Source: Gorillibacterium sp. (lineage in GTDB: Bacteria > Bacillota > Bacilli > Paenibacillales > NBRC-103111). From it: a stretch of DNA of 12,313 nucleotides. This document shows positions 1 through 8,189 of this stretch, in pieces. The notes below the pieces were generated by a model. It was given only the letters and a program-made list of their open reading frames with translations, was not told where the DNA came from and did no database searches. Position 1 is the stretch's first letter; every line of letters begins with the position of its first letter. The stretch is taken from NCBI GenBank assembly GCA_014380705.1, contig JACMJI010000245.1:1-12313 (forward strand), read 5' to 3'. The translations under genes and the position numbers were made by a program.

Positions 1-409
1 CTCTCCAGTGGTACGGTTTGTGATGCATCAAGGAAAGAAGATGAGTCAGCATAGGAGGAATCAACGTCGCAGGTTTTACTGACAGAACGGGTATGAAATC
101 AAGTGATTGGAACTCGAACACTGTATGACCTTCAGTACTGCTGTCATCATCCAAGTTAAAATGAATAAATACATGCCTGGTCGGTCGATCAGGATCAAAT
201 GAATAGGAGTGTTCTTCCCCCGGACGTGTGATTACAATACTGGGTTTATCGAGCTGAACAGAATAATTGCCAACCTGATACACAGTGCCTGTCCCCGCAG
301 GAAAAAAAACCAGCTCGTAATCTTTAATAGTTCGTGGAGAAAGAGAGTAGGATGGTTTGACGACAAATTCTCCGGCTGTGGAAAGTCGCGATAAACCTGC
401 ATATTGCAT
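1..409 (-). CDS. AraC-family transcriptional regulator, N-terminal part (runs off the left edge)
   Basis: Reading the minus strand from ATG at 409 gives an uninterrupted 136-codon frame to the window edge. It begins MQYAGLSRLSTAGEF and contains ELVFFPAGTGTVYQVGNY, then ITRPGEEHSYSFDP and RHVFIHFNL. This pattern (a strand with E-L-V/F-F, then 'G.y.l..gd..l..PG..H.y') is typical of the cupin-like sugar-sensing domain (AraC_binding) at the N-terminus of AraC-family regulators. The C-terminal helix-turn-helix pair lies outside the window. A GAGAGGG ribosome binding site sits 7 nt before the ATG. The gene is divergent from the glycosidase at 581, so it probably controls that gene and the genes behind it in response to an imported sugar; this role is inferred from position. 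The frame looks intact, unlike several genes it may once have regulated. Confidence 0.85.
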   Translation of the reverse strand, partial: MQYAGLSRLSTAGEFVVKPSYSLSPRTIKDYELVFFPAGTGTVYQVGNYSVQLDKPSIVITRPGEEHSYSFDPDRPTRHVFIHFNLDDDSSTEGHTVFEFQSLDFIPVLSVKPATLIPPMLTHLLSLMHHKPYHWR

Positions 410-447
410 ATAACAACCCTCTCATTATGAATGCCATTTATAAATTT

Positions 448-476
448 AGTTTAGCAAAATCTCCGTCGGGGTTCAA
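448..476 (-). promoter_or_regulatory. Predicted sigma-A promoter of the AraC-family gene
   Basis: On the minus strand, TTGAAC (plus coordinates 471-476) is followed after exactly 17 nt by TAAACT (448-453). The -10 hexamer is preceded by TGC, an extended -10 element. Transcription would start near 441, leaving a leader of about 30 nt that carries the GAGAGGG ribosome binding site before ATG 409. The boxes are read directly; promoter function is inferred. Confidence 0.5.
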
Positions 477-518
477 TGTAAATATCAGATATGTGCAGGG
501 ATTATTCGATTGCGTCAA

Positions 519-548
519 TTGTAGTTCCATTCCTACATTTGCAATAAT
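519..548 (+). promoter_or_regulatory. Weak candidate promoter for the 581 glycosidase
   Basis: AATAAT (543-548, 5 of 6 to TATAAT) lies 18 nt after TTGTAG (519-524, only 3 of 6 to TTGACA). It is on the plus strand upstream of GGAGGAG at 566-572 and ATG 581. A poor -35 with a fair -10 suits a promoter that needs an activator, such as the divergent AraC-type protein. I saw no clear direct repeats for an operator and no good cre (CcpA) site. Confidence 0.3.
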
Positions 549-580
549 GAAGTAAGAAATGAATTGGAGGAGATCTATCA

Positions 581-2632
581 ATGAATGATGAAAAACAGTC
601 AAAAACAATTGATTTTCGGTATGCGCCAGACATTGTCCAAACGTGCATCGGGTTAGCCGACGACTTTTACAAGTCGATCGTCCGTGAGGACGGCAGTCTT
701 AATTATCATTTTCAAGGTGAGCATTGTCAATTATGGGACCCATTACTTCGAGTAGGGGAACAGAAAGCAGTATATCCCCTGAATACAATGAACATGGGCT
801 TTCGTTACCGCTACAAGCCGACATTCTTTCATCGGGACCGCATGCTCGATCAAAAACAGGATTACGGGGATGCACAAGCGGCTTTTGTTACCACTATCGA
901 GCGTTATGCGCACACTGAACTAGAGTGGGAGGTAGTCGCTTATAGCGACGGGCAAGGGCTGAGAGCAGATATTATTCGTTGGAAATTAACGGCATTGGAA
1001 GGTTTCGGTCATGCCCATACCAAAGTAATCTTATGTGCCCTCGGCCTGTCAGAAGGAGGTCCGCAGATTCTCAGCTTTCCTCATGATCAGAATGTATTCT
1101 TACAGGAAGGTGAGTGTTGGGAAGGCGTTTATGTCATTGTGCTAAAAGGTGAGTTAAGTAAAGAACAAGTGTCGCTGGAGTGGGCAAACTTGGCCAAAGA
1201 GCAGATGAGATTATATTGGAATAACTTGAAGCCGTTTCATCATGCATTCGAGATCCCTGACCAACAAATTCAAGACATGCTGCATGCTTGCGGAAGAAAC
1301 ATTCTACAAGCAAGAGAGGTAAATGAAGGCGTTTATGAATTACAGGTAGGTCCAACCATGTACCGCGGTTTATGGATGGTGGACGGTTATTTTCTGCTCG
1401 AAGCGGCTCACATGATGGGAAGAAGTGAGGAAGCTTATCAGGGCTTGCTGGCAGTTCAACGTAGAATCAGGCCCGATGGTTCCATTGCCATTAACCCGGA
1501 TCATCATAAAGAGACAGGCATCGCTTTAGCAACCTTCGTCAGACAATGCGAGCTAATGAACGATGATGAACGATTGAGGGAATTATGGCCATCCATGCAA
1601 AGAGCGTTGTTGTATATTCGTGGAAAGCGTGAGGAGGCTTTTGCGAAAGGACCTTCTTACCTGGGGTATGAGTTGTTCACTCCGTCATTTGGTGACGGCG
1701 GTTTGCACGGACCGGCACCGGAACTGACAACCCCCCTATGGACCTTGTTCGGCCTAAAGGTAGCGTATGAAGCAGGAAAGCGTTTGAACCTGCCTGGCTG
1801 TGAAGCCTTCGGACATGAGTATGAAGATTTGTCGAGTTCACTCCGAAAAGTATGGGAACGGCATATGAAATGCACGGAAAGTGGAATCCCCTACGTTTAT
1901 ATGAGTTTAGAGCCGGAGCTGGATCATTTGCCACAGACTGGAACATGGGCCCTCGCGCAATCCATTGCACCAGGTGAGGTTTTTTTTCCGAATGATCCAT
2001 TGGTAACCAATTTCCTTAAATTGCTGGACGAGGTAGATGACCAGCAAGGATTGCCCGTCAATACAGGTTGGAGAAAAGACCAGGCTGTATGGAGTTATTC
2101 GGCGATGTTCTACGCACAAGTATGGTTATATGCTGGTTATCCAGAGAAAGCGGTAAATTATTTATACGCATTTGCCAATCATGCGTCCTCAAGTCGTGTT
2201 TGGAGGGAAGAGCAGCCACTCAAAGAAAGCCGGTCTAATGAGTTTTGCGGAGATATGCCGCACAATTGGGGTTCTGCAGAATTTATTCGACTTGTTCGTC
2301 ATCTGGTTGTTGTGGAACGTCTCGGCGATTTGGTATTATTCCCGGGTCTTCCGAAGGAATGGATACCAACTAGCAAACAACAACGGCTCATGATAGAACA
2401 GACACCAACCCGATATGGCAAGGTCACTGTAGAGCTTACGATGGAACAGGATGACCTGTTTACACTCCAGTTCTCGCTGTCCCCTGGAAATCAGCATCCC
2501 AGAAGCATATTGTTGAATTGGAAGGGCTCGGTCGCCCAGTCTGACATTGATATGAAACAGATTCAGGATGGGGTATGGGAAATGTCTTCCCACACGGGTA
2601 AAGCTACTTTGAAGCTTAGGCTGGATAAGTAG
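581..2632 (+). CDS. Intracellular six-hairpin (alpha/alpha)6 glycosidase-like protein
   Basis: This 683-residue protein looks like a member of the six-hairpin glycosidase superfamily, the fold shared by GH78-, GH15- and GH65-like enzymes. An N-terminal region of about 220 residues looks beta-rich. The helical-barrel region includes RGLWMVDGYFLLEAAHMMG (about 262-280), RRIRPDGSIAINPD, WRKDQAVWSYSAMF and DMPHNWGSAEFIRLVRHLVV (from about 558). A short C-terminal beta domain starts near LVLFPGLPKEW (about 585). The RGLWMVDG, RPDGSI and HNWGSAEF blocks are typical of bacterial members that remove sugars from oligosaccharides. I cannot assign the GH family, the substrate or the catalytic acids. There is no signal peptide, so it should act in the cytoplasm. 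The start at ATG 581 is supported by GGAGGAG at 566-572. It is the first gene after the divergent AraC regulator and is one of the few intact enzymes here. Confidence 0.75.
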   Translation: MNDEKQSKTIDFRYAPDIVQTCIGLADDFYKSIVREDGSLNYHFQGEHCQLWDPLLRVGEQKAVYPLNTMNMGFRYRYKPTFFHRDRMLDQKQDYGDAQAAFVTTIERYAHTELEWEVVAYSDGQGLRADIIRWKLTALEGFGHAHTKVILCALGLSEGGPQILSFPHDQNVFLQEGECWEGVYVIVLKGELSKEQVSLEWANLAKEQMRLYWNNLKPFHHAFEIPDQQIQDMLHACGRNILQAREVNEGVYELQVGPTMYRGLWMVDGYFLLEAAHMMGRSEEAYQGLLAVQRRIRPDGSIAINPDHHKETGIALATFVRQCELMNDDERLRELWPSMQRALLYIRGKREEAFAKGPSYLGYELFTPSFGDGGLHGPAPELTTPLWTLFGLKVAYEAGKRLNLPGCEAFGHEYEDLSSSLRKVWERHMKCTESGIPYVYMSLEPELDHLPQTGTWALAQSIAPGEVFFPNDPLVTNFLKLLDEVDDQQGLPVNTGWRKDQAVWSYSAMFYAQVWLYAGYPEKAVNYLYAFANHASSSRVWREEQPLKESRSNEFCGDMPHNWGSAEFIRLVRHLVVVERLGDLVLFPGLPKEWIPTSKQQRLMIEQTPTRYGKVTVELTMEQDDLFTLQFSLSPGNQHPRSILLNWKGSVAQSDIDMKQIQDGVWEMSSHTGKATLKLRLDK

Positions 2633-2730
2633 GGAAAACCATATCATGAACCCTAACTGCAATACTGCCTAAAACCTACAAGTTCCATTGCGATATGATG
2701 AGACGCTCTGTATAGAGCAACTTTATCATT

Positions 2731-3229
2731 CAAGATGTAGCAAGCCATTACCATATATGGGCTGCGGGCCATTCGTTCACCATGCAGCAACCGGAGATTG
2801 ATCCTGAGCGGATTATTGTGATGGGGACTAGCCAAGGTGGAGGATTAGCGCTAGTCACCACAGCCTTGCAACCACAAGTTAAGGTGACGGTGGCATCTAT
2901 TCCCAACATGTGCAACATGGATCATGGTCTGCTTATAACGAGTTCAATGACGGAAGCCTCCGAGTATGTGAGTCGTTTCCGGACAAGCGGGAGAAGTGTT
3001 AACCACGCACAGTTATTTTGAAGCGATGAATTTAGCTGACAGAATCACAACTCCCGTGCTGTGCTCGTTTAGCCTCTTGGATCTGGTGTGCCTGACTGAA
3101 ACGATTTTTGCCGCCTATACCTACATTCTAGGAACCTCTAATGAAATGATTGTCTATCCGTTTAATGGGCACTGGACAGGTCCAGATCATACACGTGCTG
3201 TTTACACATTTATTTGTAAGAAATCCTGA
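2731..3229 (+). pseudogene. Acetyl xylan esterase / cephalosporin-C deacetylase family (alpha/beta hydrolase) remnant
   Basis: Two adjacent frames together spell the C-terminal half of an AXE1/Cah-type esterase, an enzyme that deacetylates imported acetylated sugars. The first frame (from about 2782) has QQPEIDPERI followed by MGTSQGGGLALVTTAL, the nucleophile elbow G-x-S-Q-G-G. The second frame (from about 2990) has THSYFEAMNLADRITTPVL, then SLLDLVC.TETIFAAY (catalytic Asp region) and IVYPFNGHW (catalytic His; the family usually has GHE). The switch near 2985-2995 is a frameshift: GREVLTTHSYF is read only by changing frame. Upstream, pieces such as YGLRAIR at 2751-2775 in yet another frame resemble the usual '.vY.d.lRAI.f' segment, so there is at least one more frameshift. 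The first ~150 residues are missing and no start is credible. The gene is almost certainly dead. It sits between two glycosidases and ends 15 nt before the next start, consistent with a former operon. Confidence 0.8.
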
Positions 3230-3244
3230 GTAGGGGGCGTCGAT

Positions 3245-5286
3245 TTGAGTAAAGTTGAATGGCATAAACAAGCATATATGAATGGAAGAGAGTATTTCCC
3301 TATAGGTAATGGTCAAATTTCGGGGTTTGTCCAATGGGATCGTTCAGGATTAAATCAGCCGTTAACACTCCTACTTCAAAACCCTGAGATATTGGAACCC
3401 TTTACAATGGATGGTATTCCCAAACAACATACCTATTTGTTTAATCCAGATCAAGGACTTGACCAGACAGCATTGACCGTTACCGTCGATGGGCGAATGT
3501 TTAGGCCAATCCATTCCAATCTCGAAGTAGTATGGAAGTCAGGAGAAGAAGCACCGATCGTGGTGGCGTGTTGGTGGGCGGGGCAGGTGCGAATTCAAGA
3601 GCAATTTTTTGTTTCCGTGGAGAATCCTTTCTTGTATCGTACCGTCACTGTGGAGAATCCTAGTAACTGCCCGGTAACCATTCGTCTAGAGTTGCCCTTC
3701 GTGCCGAATCCACATAAATTTCCGTCCATGGAGTTTATTAAGGAAACAGACATCATATGGGCAAAAGGAGAACCAGGGGCTGTTGGTCTGGGAGTAAAAG
3801 GGAACTCAGATCAATTGTCCGTAACTCAAGATTCCAATGAGTATAAAGCTGTTTTCGCACCGGGTGAATTGATACCTAGAGAGAGTCATACTTGTACATT
3901 TACCTACATACTCGCTGTCGGACAGGAAACGAATTCATTTGAGAACACCTTTAAACAAACCCGAATCCAATTCGAGGAACGACAACTGATGGCAAGAAGA
4001 GCCAAGGCTGGCGTGCTAGAAACGGATGATTTGGTCTTTAAGCATGTGTATGATTCCGCGCTACGGGGCCTAATGATGTGCATGAGCGACAGTGGGAATA
4101 TAACGCGGGGATCTGGCAGTATCAAGCGGAGTGGGTACGTGATAGCAGCATGATGGCCATGGCCATGTTATATTGTGGACTCCATGAGGATGCTGAGAAG
4201 TTATTATGCCACATTATCCGCGATATGACGGATGAAGAAGGGCGTACTTTGGTTGGAGGCACATACGTTGAAATCGAGAATGAACAGTTTGATCAAGCTG
4301 GCCAGCTGCTTAACACGCTGTATGAATTCTACCTATGGACAGGAAATGACCGATTTATTCGCGAGGATTGGTGCAGGATTGAAGCTCTTGCCAATCGGTT
4401 AAACCACCTGCATTGCAGAGATGAAGGGACCAAGTTGTTTCATAATAAAAGGGAGTTCTGGGAGCGAAATGAATGGCATGGCGTTGAAAGAGGGTATGAG
4501 CTAGCTTATCAAGTCTGGCCTGTATTGGGGTTGCGTGCGGCGAATCAGATGGCGGTTATTCAAGGGTCGGAGCAGGCATTAGCTTTGGGAAGAATATGGC
4601 ATGCTTCTACGGATACCCAGTGGGACGCTGTTTTAAACCACCCGCTCTATGCTTTTATTCGAGATGGTAAATGGGTCAAACGAATCAAAATGGATGGCGA
4701 AGTGCAAGAAATAATCAAGCCGGTAAAGGATTATAAGGAGAAGGATGATATTCCCTTGGGCAATGAACCCATTTCCTACTTAAATCCTGATGCGTCTGTT
4801 GTCTTCCCAATTATTTACGGCCTAGTTTCTCCTGATGAACGAACCGTATTGGCAACGCTTGAGGATTTAGAGCAATTATGGAATATGCGTTGGAACCATG
4901 GCGGTTACGACCGCTATCATACGAGTTCTGAGCCCGATACACCGGGTCCTTGGATCTTTGCCAGCTTATTCCTTGCAAGAGCCAATCACGCGGCAGGACG
5001 ATTGGAACATTCCCGCAAGGTCTTGGAATGGCTTAACCGCATTCAAGGTGGAACGTCTGGTGCTTGGCACGAATATATACCTGTGAATGAGGCCAATACT
5101 TACCGAAACGGTATTCTGATCTGGGATTGGGCGGAAATTATATTATTTCTTGTAAGGGATGTCCTAGGGGTCCGGCCTGGAGAGAAAGGACTTCAAGCCG
5201 AACCGAAACTGTTTCCGGGAATGGGCAGGGTTTCGCTGAAAATCCCATATCAAGGAAAAGATATACAAATAAATTGGACAAACTAG
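3245..5286 (+). pseudogene. Six-hairpin glycosidase-like gene interrupted by a single frameshift
   Basis: Two overlapping frames, 3245-4153 and one running to 5286, are the N- and C-terminal parts of one protein of about 680 residues. The N-part (WHKQAYMNGREYFPIGNGQISGF, about residues 5-27) is followed by a beta-sandwich-like region (VENPFLYRTVTVENPSNCPV). The C-part has the helical barrel, including AGIWQYQAEWVRDSSMMAMA (about residues 287-306), QAGQLLNTLYEFYLWTG and RWNHGGYDRY. Adding one base near 4102 gives a continuous SGNIT-AGIWQYQ reading, so the lesion is probably a 1-nt deletion, or possibly a sequencing error. The start is TTG at 3245, with AGGGGG 7 nt upstream and only 15 nt after the esterase remnant. 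There is no signal peptide. Length and architecture resemble the neighbour at 581, but the two are clearly different in sequence. The substrate is unknown. If the lesion is real, the product would end after about 302 residues and lack the catalytic barrel. Confidence 0.8.
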
Positions 5287-5416
5287 AAATTATTAGCCCC
5301 ATGCGTTTAACAAAATGAAAACAGGATCAATGTCCAGAAGATCCACTTGAAATTCTTAATATAATTATGAAGTATTTGTGTAATTTGATCAAACAACTCT
5401 AAATCTCATTAGATGG

Positions 5417-5470
5417 ATAGAATCGCAATGGCATGGGGAGATTCCCCTTGCAAGTGCGGTTCTATATTTT
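5417..5470 (+). terminator. Long hairpin, probable intrinsic terminator after the glycosidase unit
   Basis: ATAGAATCGCA (5417-5427) pairs with TGCGGTTCTAT (5455-5465) with one G-T wobble. Inside, GCA pairs with TGC, and GGGGA pairs with TCCCC around a 3-nt GAT loop at 5440-5442. A few internal mismatches separate these blocks. The T-rich stretch ATATTTTGGTATTT follows. The stem is unusually long and the T-run is interrupted, so termination is likely but not certain. It lies about 130 nt after the broken glycosidase. Confidence 0.55.
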
Positions 5471-5608
5471 GGTATTTATTACTCAGGTGTAAATGCCTTT
5501 CTCATGGAATAGATAGCCAATCTGTTTCCCACAGGGATGAAAGTCATTATCCCATTACAGTGAAGGAAGGACACTAATTGAATAATAACCGGGATAATAA
5601 TTGTTTTA

Positions 5609-5617
5609 TGTTATGAT
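5609..5617 (+). promoter_or_regulatory. Extended -10 promoter candidate for the sensor/transport unit
   Basis: TGT immediately precedes TATGAT (5612-5617), giving an extended -10 with 5 of 6 matches to TATAAT. The -35 position (about 5589-5594) has no good match, which is tolerated with an extended -10. The start would fall near 5624, in front of the GGGGGG ribosome binding site at 5651-5656. It could still drive the scar transcript and perhaps the GH28-like gene. Confidence 0.4.
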
Positions 5618-5660
5618 AAATACAAAATAAAAAGAAGGCTTTTTATAATTGGGGGGCATA

Positions 5661-6140
5661 ATGAACTTCTACGAAATCGATGCATGGCTGTTTAAGTTAT
5701 TGCCCTATTCTTTAAAAAGAAGGATTTCGCTTCTGCTTCGGTTATGTGCAATCATTCCACTTCTTCTAATGGCTAGCGTCTCTTACTTCTCTATTCGTTC
5801 CGTATTGGAAAATAAGATTGAAAAGGGTGTTCAAAGCAATTTAAAACAAACTAAAAATGGCGTAGAACGTATGTTTCAGAATATGGACTACACATCCCGG
5901 CAGTTTGCTTTAAATGGGATTATTGGTGAAAAACTTGAACGTTACTTGACAACCCAAGATAGAGTGGAAAAGTCGGATCTTTATGAACAAATTTACAAAA
6001 ACATGGTGCTACTGAATTTCAATAACCCCGAAACGGGACTCGTTACCTATTGGTTGCCTCAGAGCAAAAGCATCCTGTTTGAAACTCAGCATGTTAAAGA
6101 TGTTCTTGATCTCGGGGAACTCCCTGTACTAGCAAATTAA
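5661..6140 (+). pseudogene. YesM-type sensor histidine kinase, N-terminal fragment only
   Basis: The frame MNFYEIDAWLFKLLPYSLKR gives 159 residues. A short cytoplasmic start and a basic stretch lead into one strong membrane segment (about 27-47, LRLCAIIPLLLMASVSYFSI). An extracellular segment follows, with VLENKIEKGVQSNLKQTKNGVERM and later SKSILFETQHVKDVLDLGELPVL. This layout is typical of the Paenibacillus YesM-like kinases that control sugar transporters. The rest of the sensor domain, the second membrane segment, HAMP, the His_kinase block and the ATPase domain (about 430 residues in complete members) are absent. ATG 5661 is chosen because GGGGGG precedes it; TTG 5649 in the same frame lacks a site. 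The frame stops at TAA 6138-6140, at the point where permease sequence begins, so this is a deletion remnant and would not signal. Confidence 0.78.
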
Positions 6141-6529
6141 ATATTCCCAAGGAAATAGATGAGTCAGCATCGATGGATGGAGCGAATCCTTGGACACTGC
6201 TTTTCCGGATTTATCTGCCACTATCTCTGCCCGTTCTTGCAACAATCACGCTATTCACCATTGTAAATACCTGGAATGAATACTTTCTCGGACTGATTTT
6301 CATCCAGCATGCAGATCAGGTTCCACTTCAGACTTACCTTCAGCAGTTGCTGGTCAAAATTGACCCTACTAAAATGACGGTGGACCAAATTCAAGTCGCA
6401 TCAAAGATGAGCAACAAAACGCTTAATGTTGCGAAAATTTTTATTACAATGCTTCCAATAATGGTTATTTATCCTTTTCTTCAAAGGTTTTTTATTACTG
6501 GAATTACACTGGGGTCGGTTAAGGAGTAA
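6140..6529 (+). pseudogene. LplC-type carbohydrate ABC transporter permease, C-terminal fragment
   Basis: From 6140 the frame reads NIPKEIDESASMDGANPW, which is the EAA loop that contacts the ATPase. Then come RIYLPLSLPVLATITLFTIVN (a membrane segment), WNEYFLGLIFI, QTYLQQLL, a long loop with the VASKMSNKTLNVAKIFI block, and a final membrane segment, LPIMVIYPFLQRFFITG. The end ITLGSVKE* is the usual C-terminus of LplC/YtcP-like permeases. Complete members have about 290 residues; only about 130 remain, with no credible start. The ATG at 6173 lies inside the EAA loop and has no good ribosome binding site. The partner permease and the substrate-binding protein, normally encoded just upstream, are also missing. 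The fragment abuts the kinase fragment directly, so one deletion removed everything between. Confidence 0.85.
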
Positions 6530-6800
6530 CGGCCCCCTTCTCTATTCGGATGAAGATTGAATTCCACATTCCAGCGATTGGCTAAGCGCATTGAGTTGGA
6601 GAAGAGAGTGCAAGCAGTATACGGATGTATAGATGTGTGAATAAAAAGGGCATTAGAAAACAGTCATCTTGTTAGGCATTGAGCCGACAGGGCATTACTG
6701 GTTTCCATTTGCAGCCTTTTTATTTTCTGTAGATTTATAATTTGAACTATTACAAGGAAGCATTACGCAAACATAACTTTATAGTGGGAGGATTTGCAAA
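6530..6800. other. Intergenic stretch without a recognisable gene
   Basis: These 271 bases hold no frame I can defend. A short open stretch near 6580-6640 reads LAKRIELEKRVQAVYGCIDV* but has no start signal and matches no family I recognise. It could be debris of another deleted gene. The T-rich segment near 6716-6728 follows no clear stem. TTGAAC at 6742-6747 has no matching -10 box at the right distance. The region ends with GGGAGG (6785-6790), the ribosome binding site of the next gene. Confidence 0.4.
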
Positions 6801-8093
6801 ATGATTAATTACAAATATCCGAAAACATTTCCAAGATCCGAGGAAATTAAAGTTTATATTAATTCGGAGCAAATAGATGTGCTTAAGACCAATGTTGCTT
6901 ATTTTGCCTCTGTTGCTCATCTTGAACCAATAGACGTGGAGATTACAGGATTCAGGCCAATAGGTAACATTACCATTAGTCCCCAAAGGTTGGGAATTAC
7001 CGCTCAGTTGGGCGGTTGTACCGCAAGATTTCGTCTGGAAACAAATGTGCTTCTTCATATCTCACTCGACGGCATTTCGCTTCCATTATTTTTTTATGGA
7101 AACCCTGAACAAAGCTATGACGGCAGAGCTACTTACTATTTTGCCGGAGGACAAATTTATGAAGTCGGCGAGATTGTGTTAAAGGATCATGAGTCCGTAT
7201 ATATTGAAGGCGGCGCAGTAGTCAAGGGTAGCATCAGAGCTACTGGTGTCTCCGATATTCGAATTTATGGAGAAGGTGTACTAGATGGAAGTTTTTTCAG
7301 CGATACTCGCGATTATCGTACGATTCTTCTTTACCAGTGCGGCGATGCGGTTATCCGTGACATCATTATGATTGAACCGCCAAGTTGGATGATCATGCTT
7401 GCTGATTGCCATAACGTTCATATCGATCGGGTGAAGCAGATTGGCGAGGTTAAAAGTTCAGATGGCATCGACATTGTTGGCTCCCACGAAATAGTAATCG
7501 AGAACTGCATCCTGCGTAATAACGATGATTGTGTAGTAATTAAAGGATTTAATTGGTGTTCTCATGTAACCGGGGAAACATATCAAGCTGCGCATGATGT
7601 ATATAACGTACGGGTACGGGCATGTACGCTCGTAAATGCACAGGTAGGTCATGCCATTGAAATCGGTCACGAACTCATGATCAAAGAGGTTCGGAATATT
7701 ACATTCACGGATATAGATATCGTTTCCGTGCATGGTCACGGCGCCCCTTTTGCAATTCATGTTGGGGATAGGGCTTTAGTGAAGGATGTCACTTTTGAGA
7801 ACATCAGGGTAGAACATTTTTACGATAAGCTGATTGATTTTCGGATAATGCGTTCAAGATATAATATCGATGAGGAGAGAGGCCGCGTTGAGGATATTTT
7901 ATTGAAAGATATATATGTGACCGTTTCTGAGTTCAATCCCGGCTACTCCGTATCTATTATTGGCGGATATGACGAAGAACATCAAATTAAGCGGGTTACG
8001 TTCGAAAACTTCTATTTGGGCGACAAGAAACTGACAAATGGGAATCAATTGGATTTGTTCCTAAAGGAAGCAAGTGAAATAACTTTCAAGTAG
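6801..8093 (+). CDS. GH28-like right-handed beta-helix glycosidase (polygalacturonase family)
   Basis: This 430-residue protein is a probable glycoside hydrolase with a parallel beta-helix. Residues 1-125 look like an N-terminal beta-sandwich. The helix domain follows, starting near IVLKDHESVYIEGGAVVKGS and then IRIYGEGVLDG (153-163). GH28 uses three acidic residues in the N-T-D and D-D motifs plus a G-H-G histidine. Here the equivalents are SSDGID (219-224), NNDDC (240-244) and VGHAIEIGHE (282-291). The classic Asn of NTD is Ser, the third residue of GHG is Ala, and no obvious R-I-K motif follows. The three Asp and the His are present, so catalysis is plausible, but the specificity may differ from ordinary polygalacturonase. 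GH49-like enzymes with the same fold are an alternative. There is no signal peptide, so it would act on imported oligosaccharides. ATG 6801 has GGGAGG 10 nt upstream. The esterase gene follows after 96 nt, probably co-transcribed. Confidence 0.75.
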   Translation: MINYKYPKTFPRSEEIKVYINSEQIDVLKTNVAYFASVAHLEPIDVEITGFRPIGNITISPQRLGITAQLGGCTARFRLETNVLLHISLDGISLPLFFYGNPEQSYDGRATYYFAGGQIYEVGEIVLKDHESVYIEGGAVVKGSIRATGVSDIRIYGEGVLDGSFFSDTRDYRTILLYQCGDAVIRDIIMIEPPSWMIMLADCHNVHIDRVKQIGEVKSSDGIDIVGSHEIVIENCILRNNDDCVVIKGFNWCSHVTGETYQAAHDVYNVRVRACTLVNAQVGHAIEIGHELMIKEVRNITFTDIDIVSVHGHGAPFAIHVGDRALVKDVTFENIRVEHFYDKLIDFRIMRSRYNIDEERGRVEDILLKDIYVTVSEFNPGYSVSIIGGYDEEHQIKRVTFENFYLGDKKLTNGNQLDLFLKEASEITFK

Positions 8094-8189
8094 TGAAGAC
8101 TGCAAATGAACACTTCTGATGGATATATATCTGAAATCGAACGTTGGGATATATTAAGGTGATTTTTTGAAGGACGAATTGGGGGTATT

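Larger units (their letters stand above)
5287..5660. other. Gene-free spacer with hairpin and promoter
   Basis: I see no plausible coding frame in these 374 bases, which are AT-rich towards the right. They hold a long imperfect hairpin (5417-5465), an extended -10 promoter candidate (5609-5617) and the ribosome binding site of the sensor-kinase fragment. The layout suggests the end of one transcription unit and the start of a second one. Confidence 0.5.

Noticed and set aside
39..52. 14-mer AGATGAGTCAGCAT repeated at 6157-6170, near the kinase/permease scar
   Set aside because: Both copies are inside coding sequence of unrelated genes. One 14-base match in 12 kb is not far from chance, and the second copy lies inside permease sequence rather than at the junction.
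209..394. Plus-strand open frame of 61 codons
   Set aside because: It lies within the minus-strand AraC-family gene, has no ribosome binding site and resembles no protein family.
1134..2119. Several minus-strand open frames of 70-107 codons
   Set aside because: They are shadows of the clearly coding 581-2632 gene and have no start signals or recognisable motifs.
581..5286. The two six-hairpin glycosidases as a recent tandem duplication
   Set aside because: They have similar length and probably the same fold, but the sequences and motif details differ throughout, so they are at most distant relatives.
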